From: JABHCC01 sp034658635
GTDB lineage: Bacteria; Bacteroidota; Bacteroidia; Bacteroidales; UBA12481
Assembly (NCBI GenBank): GCA_034658635.1
Contig: JAYEFL010000097.1
Coordinates: forward strand, 24,721-88,720
Reading direction: 5' to 3'
DNA: 64,000 bases
The translations under genes were made by a program, and so were the position numbers. Positions within the stretch are counted from its first letter, which is position 1; every line of letters starts with the position of its first letter. A model generated the notes under the pieces. The model saw nothing but the letters and a program-made list of their open reading frames with translations. It made no database searches and was not told where the DNA came from. Shown here in pieces: positions 44,014 through 51,656 of the stretch.

Positions 44014-45309
44014 TTATTTAGGTGCGAGAAATATGTGCTTCCAGTTAATTTTGAATCCTTTTACAAGATCAATGCGCAAAGATAGCCAAATCAGTATAGG
44101 TTTTCCGATAATATGATCCTCCGGTAGAAAGCCCCAGTGCCTGGAATCTCTGGAATGATGACGATTATCTCCCATCACGAAATAGTAATCCTGTTTGATT
44201 CTATATTCATTAGTAGGAATTTGGTTTATGAAAATTACATTATCCTTAATAGAAAGCTGATTCTTTTCATATATGCGTATGATTCTCTTGTATATTGGCA
44301 GATTTTCTAAGGTAAGTGTTACCAGCATATCCTTCTTAGGAATTATCAAGGGACCGAAATTATCTCGATTCCATATAAAACCAGCACTATGAGGAAAGAT
44401 GTTGTAGTTACTCTTATCTGCAGGCAGAATATATGGTGTAACAGATTCAACTTCATTTCTTGCTAATACAGTTTCTTTTTGTGAGGCGTGCAATGGAAGG
44501 GCATAACCAAGATTTGGGAAAATTGTAATATCTGATTGTTCTAGTCCGAGCTTTTTCAGAAAAGTCCTGGATAATTGTCCCTCCTTAAGTTCAACAAGGT
44601 AATCAAACCTAGATGCCCCCACGGAGACAATTTCTCTATTGAGAGTTACCAGGGATTGGTTTATGCTAATAGTATCTCCCGGCAGGCCAATACAGCGACT
44701 AATCTCCATTTCGCGACGGTCCACTGGCCGGTAGAATAGGAAATCCTTATTTACCTCCAGTCCTTTAGATGATTTAAGTCTTTTCAGAGCATAGTAGCTC
44801 ATATTCTCCACTCCACAGATTGTTGAATCACCTTCAGGGAAATTATATGATATCAATTCTCCGCGTCGAGGCTTCCCAAAACCTTTGAGTCTTTTATATG
44901 GTAGCATAACTTTTGAGGAATATGAGGGCATACACCGGCTGAATGGAATATATTGATGTGAAAGCGGGAAATTTATTGGAGTTATGGGAAGGCGTGAGCC
45001 ATAAGCCAGTTTAGATACTAAAACAACATCTCCCCTGATCAGGTTTGCTTGCATTCCTGTGGTTAGTACTGATTGACTGCTAACAAAGAATACTCTAATT
45101 AATAAGACGTTAAGAATCAGCCATAAAACAATATTTACAAGAATTGGTACTTTTAAACTGATTTTTGGAAGCAAAATGTCCCAGTTAAGAATACGAGTAA
45201 TAAACAAATCAATATTTGGAATAAGCAAGAGCAAAAGGAATAGAATCCCTGAGGCAACGGAAAGCAGGATTATTAATAATGAAGAAGTTATAAACCACAA
45301 CCAACGCAT
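44014..45309 (-). CDS. Signal peptidase I paralogue 3, lacks both catalytic residues
   Basis: A 431-residue protein aligned along its length with the intact paralogue: VVLVSKLAYGSRLP after the first box, EISRCIGLPGD, and GDNRHHSRDSRHWGFLPEDH at the end. Two or three membrane segments occupy the first 75 residues. At the nucleophile position it has Gly85 (TTGMQANL; codon GGA), and the lysine position is Ser204 (ISRCIGLPGD; codon AGT). Both members of the Ser/Lys dyad are thus gone while the fold-determining boxes remain well kept. This pattern suggests a conserved non-catalytic role rather than decay. It lies between dapB and the active paralogue, with gaps of 10 and 6 bases. Confidence 0.82.
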   Translation of the reverse strand: MRWLWFITSSLLIILLSVASGILFLLLLLIPNIDLFITRILNWDILLPKISLKVPILVNIVLWLILNVLLIRVFFVSSQSVLTTGMQANLIRGDVVLVSKLAYGSRLPITPINFPLSHQYIPFSRCMPSYSSKVMLPYKRLKGFGKPRRGELISYNFPEGDSTICGVENMSYYALKRLKSSKGLEVNKDFLFYRPVDRREMEISRCIGLPGDTISINQSLVTLNREIVSVGASRFDYLVELKEGQLSRTFLKKLGLEQSDITIFPNLGYALPLHASQKETVLARNEVESVTPYILPADKSNYNIFPHSAGFIWNRDNFGPLIIPKKDMLVTLTLENLPIYKRIIRIYEKNQLSIKDNVIFINQIPTNEYRIKQDYYFVMGDNRHHSRDSRHWGFLPEDHIIGKPILIWLSLRIDLVKGFKINWKHIFLAPK

Positions 45310-45319
45310 AATACAATAT

Positions 45320-46036
45320 TTAGTCTGCTAATAAATCGTTCATAGAATAAATACCTTCCTTTCCATTCAGAAATTCTGCAGCCAGAACTGCACCTAATGC
45401 AAAGCCTTCACGTTTGAAAGCCTCATGTTTAATAGATATTTTATCAATATCCCCCACATAGCTTACTGTATGAGTCCCGGTAACATTTCCTTCACGAGTA
45501 GAGAAGATGGGTAGTTCGTGCTCAGAACCAATGCTATTTAAAACCCATTGATTTAATGAATTGTTTTCTTGAAACAGTACTTCAGCCAAAGTAATTGCTG
45601 TTCCGCTAGGTGCATCTGATTTGTGAATATGATGGATTTCTTCAATATGAGGGATATAGTTTCTTTGAGGTGCCATGATTCTGGCTAACATTGCATTTAA
45701 TTTGAAGAACAGGTTAACTCCCAGGCTAAAGTTTGATGAATAAAAGAAGCCGGTATTTGATGATATGGCGACTTTGCAAATCTCATCCCAGCGTGATAAC
45801 CAGCCTGTAGTGCCACTTACGACAGGAACTCCTGCCTGAAAACAGATCAAATAATTCTGAGGGGCTGAGTCAGGAGTACTAAATTCAATGGCAACATCGA
45901 TATTATCTAAATCTTTCTGTTTCAATGGGGTTTCAATCGAAGGGTCAAATACACGCACATTCATATGTCCGCGATTGATAGCAATTTCCTGAATCATTTT
46001 CCCCATCTTGCCATATCCCACAATTGCAATATTCAT
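45320..46036 (-). CDS. dapB: 4-hydroxy-tetrahydrodipicolinate reductase
   Basis: NAD(P)H-dependent step of the diaminopimelate/lysine pathway. At 238 residues it is the short form usual in Bacteroidota. The nucleotide-binding GYGKMGKMI lies at residues 7-15, VSGTTGW near 75, the signature EIHHIHKSDAPSGTA (near 130) with catalytic His and Lys, and GTHTVSYVGDIDKISIKHEA near 185. It begins shortly after the rplT terminator and is the first gene of the operon with three signal peptidase paralogues and wbqC. Confidence 0.95.
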   Translation of the reverse strand: MNIAIVGYGKMGKMIQEIAINRGHMNVRVFDPSIETPLKQKDLDNIDVAIEFSTPDSAPQNYLICFQAGVPVVSGTTGWLSRWDEICKVAISSNTGFFYSSNFSLGVNLFFKLNAMLARIMAPQRNYIPHIEEIHHIHKSDAPSGTAITLAEVLFQENNSLNQWVLNSIGSEHELPIFSTREGNVTGTHTVSYVGDIDKISIKHEAFKREGFALGAVLAAEFLNGKEGIYSMNDLLAD

Positions 46037-46050
46037 AAACGTAAATATAT

Positions 46051-46079
46051 AAAAAAGGGAAGTTCTACACGAACTTCCC
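46051..46079 (-). terminator. Intrinsic terminator of the infC-rpmI-rplT operon
   Basis: On the minus strand GGGAAGTTC pairs with GAACTTCCC around a five-base loop and is followed by six T residues. It lies between the rplT stop and the dapB start. Confidence 0.88.
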
Positions 46080-46104
46080 CTGATCTCCTAATAGGAATTG
46101 TTCT

Positions 46105-46458
46105 CTATTTAACTGTTTTTACTTTCTTAACCACCTCAGCAAAAGCTTTTGGGTGATTCATAGCAAGATCAGCTAATACTTTTCGATTCAATTCTATACC
46201 TTTTTTGTTCAACTTACCCATGAATACAGAATAGCTAAGGCCATTAATACGGCACGCGGCATTGATTCTCTGGATCCACAGGGCGCGGAAATTTCTTTTT
46301 TTGTTTCTTCTGTCACGGTATGCATAACTTAATCCTTTTTCGTATGCATTTTTAGCTACCGTCCAGACATTTTTGCGAGCACCAAAGTAACCTCTGGTCT
46401 CCTTCAGGATCTTTTTTCTTCTTCTCCTGGCTGCTACAACATTTACACTTCTTGGCAT
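46105..46458 (-). CDS. rplT: 50S ribosomal protein L20
   Basis: Ribosomal protein needed early in 50S assembly. The 117-residue basic protein starts MPRSVNVVAARRRRKKILKE and contains the L20 signature RNKKRNFRALWIQRINAACR and LSYSVFMGKLNKKGIELNRK. In other bacteria L20 represses its own operon; no matching leader fold was resolved here. It follows rpmI by 94 bases and precedes a strong terminator. Confidence 0.97.
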   Translation of the reverse strand: MPRSVNVVAARRRRKKILKETRGYFGARKNVWTVAKNAYEKGLSYAYRDRRNKKRNFRALWIQRINAACRINGLSYSVFMGKLNKKGIELNRKVLADLAMNHPKAFAEVVKKVKTVK

Positions 46459-46552
46459 TTTTTCTTGTTTTTCGGGTGCAGGCGGTCATTTCTGACACTT
46501 GGAGAGCTCTACGTCCTGGTTAAACACTAATCAATTAAACCTTTTTGGGAAA

Positions 46553-46750
46553 CTACTTCATACAAAGCAACAATTTTACATTCTTTTCATCAGCCTTATT
46601 CACAACACCGAAATACGTAAGATTTCTTTTGCGCTTTTTAGACTTTTTTGTCAGAATGTGACTTTTGTAAGCGTGCTTTCTTTTGATTTTCCCAGTGCCG
46701 GTCACAACAAAACGTTTTTTAGCACCGGCATTTGTTTTCATCTTAGGCAT
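46553..46750 (-). CDS. rpmI: 50S ribosomal protein L35
   Basis: A 65-residue, very basic ribosomal protein starting MPKMKTNAGAKKRFVVTGTG and containing GKIKRKHAYKSHILTKKSKK, the L35 signature. It lies 32 bases after infC and 94 bases before rplT, the conserved infC-rpmI-rplT order. Confidence 0.96.
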   Translation of the reverse strand: MPKMKTNAGAKKRFVVTGTGKIKRKHAYKSHILTKKSKKRKRNLTYFGVVNKADEKNVKLLLCMK

Positions 46751-46782
46751 TACTCTAACTTATTTATTTAATAATTGCGTAA

Positions 46783-47346
46783 TTACTTTTTCTTGGGTCC
46801 AAGGAAGATGATCATCCTTTTTCCTTCCAGTTTTGGAAATTGTTCAACCTTGGCAATTTCTTCGAGATCCTGAGCAAATCTTAGCAGAAGTATTTCTCCT
46901 TGTTCTTTAAACAGAATCGATCGTCCTTTAAAAAAAACGAAAGCTTTAACCTTTGCTCCTTCTGCCAGAAACTTCTGTGCATGCTTAAGCTTAAAGTTAT
47001 AATCGTGTTCATCTGTTTGCGGACCAAAGCGAATCTCCTTCACAACAACCTTTACCTGTTTTGCTTTTAGCTCTTTTTGTTTTCTTTTCTGCTGATACAG
47101 AAATTTATTGAAATCAATAATTTTGCATACAGGGGGATCTGCATTGGGTGAAATCTCTACAAGGTCTAAGCCTTGAGAAGCAGCCAGATCTAAAGCAGCT
47201 TGCAGAACCATAACCTCAGGTTCTTCAACGTTTTCACCTACAACCCTAACTGCTGACGCAAATATCCGGTCGTTGATTCTAAACTTATACTTGAGACTAT
47301 CCTTACGCTGGAATCCCCTTCGGTTTTTATGATATGGTTTTGCTAT
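46783..47346 (-). CDS. infC: Translation initiation factor IF-3 with an ATA start codon
   Basis: Binds the 30S subunit and checks initiator tRNA and start codon. The protein is 187 residues. The IF-3 N-domain motif YKFRINDRIFA (near 20) lies upstream of the first in-frame ATG (47211), so that ATG cannot be the start. The open frame reaches an ATA at 47346-47344 (encoding AKPYHKNRRGFQ next), seven bases after a perfect AGGAGG (47354-47359), and no ATG, GTG or TTG fits better. Non-AUG starts are well known for infC and allow autoregulation. The C-domain is seen in KVVVKEIRFGPQTDEHDY and ends LEGKRMIIFLGPKKK. Confidence 0.93.
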   Translation of the reverse strand: MAKPYHKNRRGFQRKDSLKYKFRINDRIFASAVRVVGENVEEPEVMVLQAALDLAASQGLDLVEISPNADPPVCKIIDFNKFLYQQKRKQKELKAKQVKVVVKEIRFGPQTDEHDYNFKLKHAQKFLAEGAKVKAFVFFKGRSILFKEQGEILLLRFAQDLEEIAKVEQFPKLEGKRMIIFLGPKKK

Positions 47347-47369
47347 GGCTTTTCCTCCTGATTAGTTAA

Positions 47370-49319
47370 TTAATTATTGCTGCTTTGATTCAACTGTTTT
47401 TCAATTTCTTGCGTAACAAGGTTAACAAAATTTTCGATCGTCATAGCACCTTTATCTCCATCTCCTTGTCTACGAACAGAGACTGTGCCCTCATTTTCTT
47501 CTTTTTCACCGACAATTAGCAAGAATGGAATACGTCTTAACTCATTATCCCTGATCTTCTTACCTATCTTTTCGTTCCTCTCATCAACAAGGGTGCGAAT
47601 TTCGGAATTATTTAGGAGATTTGAAACTTTTTGAGCATAATTATTGTATTTTTCACTGATAGGCAGAATGATAGCCTGATCAGGTGTCAGCCAAAGAGGA
47701 AATTTTCCAGCTGTATGTTCTATCAAAACTGCAATAAATCTCTCCATTGAGCCGAAAGGTGCACGATGAATCATTACGGGTCTATGCTTTTGATTATCCT
47801 GACCAACATATTCTAATTCAAATCTTTCCGGTAAATTATAATCGACTTGAATGGTTCCAAGCTGCCATTTTCGTCCTAAAGCATCTTTTACGATAAAGTC
47901 TAGCTTAGGACCATAAAAAGCAGCTTCCCCATATTCGATGATAGTATCTAATTCTTTCTCTTCAGCCACTTCCAAAATAGCTTTCTCAGCCTTTTCCCAG
48001 TTCTCATCTGATCCTATATATTTATCCGGAGTATTAGGATCTCTTAGTGATATCTGCGTGATGAAATTATCAAAAGCCAGAGTTGAGAATATATATAGTA
48101 CGATATCGATGACTTTTGCGAATTCCTCTTTTAACTGGTCTGGTTTGCAAAATATGTGAGCATCATCTTGTGTAAACCCTCTTACTCTGGTCAAACCATG
48201 CAATTCACCACTCTGTTCGTATCTGTATACCGTTCCGAACTCTGCATAGCGAATAGGTAAATCCTTATATGAGTGAGGTTTTGACTTGTATATTTCACAA
48301 TGGTGCGGGCAATTCATAGGTTTTAACAAGAATTCTTCGCCTTCAGCAGGAGTTTGGATCGGCTGGAAAGAATCTTCTCCATACTTGGCATAGTGACCAG
48401 AAGTTACGTATAATTCTTTATGACCAATATGCGGTGTAATGACGGGAAGGTAACCGTAAGCAATCTGTACTTTTTTCAGGAATTGCTCAAGTCTTTCACG
48501 TAGTTGAGCCCCTTTTGGCAACCACAAGGGCAGTCCTAATCCAACTTTATGAGAAAAAGTGAAAAGTTCAAGTTCTTTTCCAATTTTCCGGTGGTCTCTC
48601 TTTTTAGCCTCTTCCAGTATTACCAAATATTCATCCAGGAGTTTCTTTTTAGGAAAAGTAATTCCGTAAACCCGAGTCAATTGTTTTCGGGTTTCATCGC
48701 CCCTCCAATATGCTCCAGCAAGACTTAAAAGCTTAATTGCCTTTATCTTACTAGTGTCAGGCAAATGTGGACCCCTGCATAAATCAGTAAAATTGCCCTG
48801 TTTGTATAGCGTAATTGATCCGTCCTCTAAATCAGAAATTAATTCGACTTTATATTCGTCTTCTTTTGTTTTAAAATATTCAAGAGCGTCACTTTTAGAA
48901 ACTTCATTACGACTAAAAGTCAACTTTTGACTTACCAGCTCTTGCATTTTCTTTTCGATATCAGGCAGGTCATTATCTGACAAAACACGATCACCCAGGT
49001 CGACGTCATAATAGAATCCGTTTTCGATACTAGGTCCAATTCCAAATTTAACCCCTGGGTAAAGAGCTTCAAGTGCTTCAGCTAACAGATGTGCTGAGGA
49101 ATGCCAGAAGGCATCCTTACCTTCTTTATCATCCCACTTATGTAGTTGTATTGCAGCACTTTCCGTTATGGGTCTGGTGCAGTCCCATACTTGATCATTC
49201 ACTGATACTGACAATACTTCTTTTGCTAACCTTGGACTAATGCTCTCTGCAATTTGCAATCCGGTAACACCTTCTTTAAACTCTCTGACCGATTGATCAG
49301 GAAATGTAATCTTTATCAT
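47370..49319 (-). CDS. thrS: Threonyl-tRNA synthetase
   Basis: Charges tRNA-Thr and edits mischarged Ser. The 649-residue protein has a TGS domain (1-62), an editing domain with HSSAHLLAEALEALYPGVKF (near 75) and DLCRGPHLPDTS (near 185), a class II core with VTSGHYAKYGED and MNCPHHCEIYKSKPHSYKDL plus RGFTQDDAHIFC, and a C-terminal anticodon-binding domain. The ATG at 49319 gives the standard MIKITFPDQSV; the adjacent ATG at 49322 is equally possible. A promoter at 49340-49347 rules out the longer frame starting at 49367. It precedes infC by 23 bases. Confidence 0.96.
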   Translation of the reverse strand: MIKITFPDQSVREFKEGVTGLQIAESISPRLAKEVLSVSVNDQVWDCTRPITESAAIQLHKWDDKEGKDAFWHSSAHLLAEALEALYPGVKFGIGPSIENGFYYDVDLGDRVLSDNDLPDIEKKMQELVSQKLTFSRNEVSKSDALEYFKTKEDEYKVELISDLEDGSITLYKQGNFTDLCRGPHLPDTSKIKAIKLLSLAGAYWRGDETRKQLTRVYGITFPKKKLLDEYLVILEEAKKRDHRKIGKELELFTFSHKVGLGLPLWLPKGAQLRERLEQFLKKVQIAYGYLPVITPHIGHKELYVTSGHYAKYGEDSFQPIQTPAEGEEFLLKPMNCPHHCEIYKSKPHSYKDLPIRYAEFGTVYRYEQSGELHGLTRVRGFTQDDAHIFCKPDQLKEEFAKVIDIVLYIFSTLAFDNFITQISLRDPNTPDKYIGSDENWEKAEKAILEVAEEKELDTIIEYGEAAFYGPKLDFIVKDALGRKWQLGTIQVDYNLPERFELEYVGQDNQKHRPVMIHRAPFGSMERFIAVLIEHTAGKFPLWLTPDQAIILPISEKYNNYAQKVSNLLNNSEIRTLVDERNEKIGKKIRDNELRRIPFLLIVGEKEENEGTVSVRRQGDGDKGAMTIENFVNLVTQEIEKQLNQSSNN

Positions 49320-49339
49320 CATTAATAATCTTTGAGCGG

Positions 49340-49347
49340 CAAAGATA
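49340..49347 (-). promoter_or_regulatory. Bacteroidota -7 box (TATCTTTG) for thrS-infC-rpmI-rplT
   Basis: TATCTTTG on the minus strand matches TAnnTTTG, about 20 bases before the thrS ATG, and predicts a leader of only about 10 to 15 bases. Confidence 0.55.
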
Positions 49348-49367
49348 AGCACTATAATTATAGGCAT

Positions 49368-49400
49368 AAAAAAACCTGTCAGGTAAAATGTCCTGACAGG
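49368..49400 (-). terminator. Intrinsic terminator after the tRNA-Leu pair
   Basis: On the minus strand CCTGTCAGG pairs with CCTGACAGG around an eight-base loop, followed by seven T residues. It lies 12 bases after the tRNA-Leu(CAG) gene and separates the tRNAs from thrS. Confidence 0.88.
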
Positions 49401-49411
49401 CTAAAATTTCG

Positions 49412-49495
49412 TGCCCAGAACAGGAATCGAACCTGCACGTCCTTGCGAACACTAGTCCCTGAAACTAGCGCGTCTACCAATTCCGCCATCTGGGC
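49412..49495 (-). tRNA. tRNA-Leu (anticodon CAG)
   Basis: The minus strand folds as a class II tRNA: acceptor GCCCAGA/TCTGGGC with A73, a D-arm with GGTAGACGC, anticodon stem CTAGT/ACTAG around TTCAGGG (anticodon CAG), a long variable arm, and T-arm GGTTCGATTCC. The 3' CCA is not encoded. It is 84 bases and reads CUG leucine codons. Confidence 0.94.
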
Positions 49496-49498
49496 AAA

Positions 49499-49512
49499 TG
49501 TGTGTGTGTGTG
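49499..49512. repeat. (TG)7 microsatellite between the two tRNA-Leu genes
   Basis: Seven TG dinucleotides form most of the 21-base spacer. A related TGGG/TGTG-rich stretch lies at about 49605-49625, before the other tRNA gene. Confidence 0.75.
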
Positions 49513-49516
49513 GATG

Positions 49517-49601
49517 TGCCCAGAACAAGAATCGAACTTGCACGACCGTTACAGTCACATGGCCCTCAACCATGCGCGTCTACCAATTCCGCCATCTGGG
49601 C
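49517..49601 (-). tRNA. tRNA-Leu (anticodon GAG)
   Basis: A class II tRNA with the same acceptor stem and the same first 28 bases as its neighbour. The anticodon stem is CATGG/CCATG around TTGAGGG (anticodon GAG), with a long variable arm and T-arm AGTTCGATTCT. It is 85 bases, with no encoded CCA. It is transcribed first, then tRNA-Leu(CAG). Confidence 0.94.
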
Positions 49602-49640
49602 AAATGAGTGTGGGTGTGGGTGTGTTTTTGTTAAGGAGTG

Positions 49641-49648
49641 CAAAAGTA
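49641..49648 (-). promoter_or_regulatory. Bacteroidota -7 box (TACTTTTG) for the tRNA-Leu pair
   Basis: The minus strand reads TACTTTTGCA, a strong TAnnTTTG match about 40 bases before tRNA-Leu(GAG). No clear -33 TTG was found. Confidence 0.6.
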
Positions 49649-49656
49649 AAAAACTT

Positions 49657-51162
49657 TTATAAAACTATAATGAATTCAGAACCTTTTTCAAGTTCTGAAA
49701 TGCAACTTATTGAGAAATTATGGACATCCAGAATTTTTTTTGTGATGCTTAATCCGAAGCCTGAGCCCTTTTCTCCTTCAGTACCATAGGTATAGTGTTT
49801 TTCATACTCTTTAAACAGGCTGCTTAATTTATCCGGAGGAATTCCAATGCCACTATCTTTTATTCTTATTTCTTTACCAGTTTCATCACCGGTTTTGATT
49901 TTTAATGCCTTTATTATGATACGGCCTTTTCTGGGTGTGAATTTAATGGCATTTCCAATCAGATTATTGATAACCTGTGAGAAAAGGGTGGGGTCAGCCA
50001 TAAAGTTAAAGTCATTCTCGATATCAAGCTCAAGTGTAATATCTTTTTCTCTAAGTCTCTGTTCAAATTGCGCATAGGATAACTTTGCGAGCTTCTGAAA
50101 ATCAACTTTCTGTATTTCCGGCTGAAGCTTTCCAGTATCTAGCCTGGTCCAGTCTAAAAGTTTTTCGAGGTAATCCAACACTCTTTTTGAGTCTTCATGA
50201 ATATAATCAAGGAATTCACGATGTTCTTCTTCAATTGGCTCTGTAAAAGCAGGGTCTTCGAAAAGAAAATCCAGAGCAGAGATAATACTAATAAAGGGCG
50301 AACGCAGATCATGTGAAATAATAGAAATAAACTGCTCCTTAATCTTGTTCAACTCTACAGCTAAAGATGCCGATTTTTTCAATTCCTCATATGCCAACAC
50401 TTGATTGCGTGCATGTTGTATCAATTCTTTATTGACTTCATATTCAGGATGGAGTTTTTTGATTATCAGGAATTTAGAGCCAGGGATGTTTTTGGTTTGG
50501 GCTCTGAAATGATACTCGATATTGCTTTTATTCTCTGACCAGATTCCTGAGTAAAAATCAGAATCGCCTTCAAAATTCTCATCGTCAAAAAAACTATCCA
50601 GAAAAGGAAAAGCTGTAGTAATGTCTTCTCTGATAATTCCAGCAGGCTTTTTTGAGAAGAAATCAGTTAACCAATATGGAACTTCTCCAATCTGATCCCA
50701 CTCTCCCTGAGCTCCCTGTTTTAAAACCAGAATATCCAAAAAGCCTAAAGCTTTTGAAGCGAGATTATCATTGTTCTTAATTCCTTCTTGAAAAAGATTG
50801 TGCAGATTTCTTTTCTGTAGTCCTGGCCTTAACTGACTGACAATTTCTGTTTTTTCTTCAAAAATTACCCAACACAATCTATTGCCCTGGAGAATATGAA
50901 TATCCCAGAAAACATCAGGCTGGGTTTCGATATTTGGAATTAGAAGGAGCTTTTCACTAAAAGGAAATATACCTTCAAATACCGGATGAAAATCAGCCAA
51001 ATTGCTCCCTTGCAGAGGTTTGATAAGACCTAAATTATAAGAAAATCCAGCCAGAGAGATGATTTTTCCGGTAAAGTCAGCAAGTATGGCATTATTATTC
51101 TTTTGGTCTAAACCCTGTTCTTCAATATATTTCTGAAGAATCCCCAAGCGATTATTCTTCAT
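49657..51162 (-). CDS. Sensor histidine kinase without membrane segments
   Basis: A 501-residue protein with a soluble N-terminal half (about 1-240) in which PAS-like folds are possible but not certain, then a HisKA dimerisation domain with the phospho-acceptor His284 in SHDLRSPF. A HATPase domain follows with the N box NNLIGNAIKF, G1 DSGIGIP and G2 GSGFGLSI. It has no transmembrane helix, so it must be recruited by partners. It overlaps the Ras-like GTPase gene by four bases and is the last gene of the GTPase operon. No response regulator is in the window. Confidence 0.88.
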   Translation of the reverse strand: MKNNRLGILQKYIEEQGLDQKNNNAILADFTGKIISLAGFSYNLGLIKPLQGSNLADFHPVFEGIFPFSEKLLLIPNIETQPDVFWDIHILQGNRLCWVIFEEKTEIVSQLRPGLQKRNLHNLFQEGIKNNDNLASKALGFLDILVLKQGAQGEWDQIGEVPYWLTDFFSKKPAGIIREDITTAFPFLDSFFDDENFEGDSDFYSGIWSENKSNIEYHFRAQTKNIPGSKFLIIKKLHPEYEVNKELIQHARNQVLAYEELKKSASLAVELNKIKEQFISIISHDLRSPFISIISALDFLFEDPAFTEPIEEEHREFLDYIHEDSKRVLDYLEKLLDWTRLDTGKLQPEIQKVDFQKLAKLSYAQFEQRLREKDITLELDIENDFNFMADPTLFSQVINNLIGNAIKFTPRKGRIIIKALKIKTGDETGKEIRIKDSGIGIPPDKLSSLFKEYEKHYTYGTEGEKGSGFGLSITKKILDVHNFSISCISELEKGSEFIIVL

Positions 51163-51656
51163 GCCATCATTAATTTTGTCAATTCTTGAAAAGCTTCCTC
51201 AACACCCTCTCCTGTTTTTGCGCTGGTTTTAAGTATTTTCCAGTTTCTTGCAGATATTTCCTTTTCCATTTCATCTGAAAACTCCCATCTGTCAGATAAA
51301 TCTACCTTATTAACCAGAACAAGAAAAGGTGTATCCGCACCCAGCACTTCATCTGCCATTTTTTTAATTTCACCGATTATAGATAAAGTGTTAATCCTGG
51401 TTCCGTCCATTATAAGGAAATATCCGGCACTACCTTTCAAATAGCTTTTCGGTATCTTCTGGAATTCATCTTCTCCATGAATATCCCAAAGCAAAAGAGT
51501 AATGTCAATATTGTTGAATATCAATGATTTCTGATCAATTTTAACACCTATGCTGGTGAGGTATTTTTCAGAAAATATACTATTGACATACTGCTGAACC
51601 AAGCTGGTTTTTCCTACAGCAAATGACCCAAGCATACATACTTTCTTTTTTATCAT
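51159..51656 (-). CDS. Ras/Rab-like small GTPase
   Basis: A 165-residue single-domain GTPase. All five motifs are visible: P-loop GSFAVGKTS (10-18), switch I with Thr in KYLTSIGVKI, switch II WDIHGEDEF (57-65), base recognition NKVD (116-119) and SAK (145-147). The glutamine that Ras and Rab proteins use for hydrolysis is Glu62 here, so intrinsic hydrolysis may be slow or need a partner. There is no lipidation site. It overlaps both the OmpA-tailed gene upstream and the kinase gene downstream by four bases each. It probably works with them as a signalling switch at the membrane. Confidence 0.87.
   Translation of the reverse strand: MIKKKVCMLGSFAVGKTSLVQQYVNSIFSEKYLTSIGVKIDQKSLIFNNIDITLLLWDIHGEDEFQKIPKSYLKGSAGYFLIMDGTRINTLSIIGEIKKMADEVLGADTPFLVLVNKVDLSDRWEFSDEMEKEISARNWKILKTSAKTGEGVEEAFQELTKLMMA

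Noticed and set aside
47209..47211. The first ATG as the infC start
   Set aside because: It would remove the conserved N-terminal IF-3 motif around YKFRINDR; the frame and a strong Shine-Dalgarno continue upstream.
49332..49789. Plus- and minus-strand frames crossing the two tRNA-Leu genes
   Set aside because: They run through folded tRNA genes and a terminator, so they cannot be protein genes.
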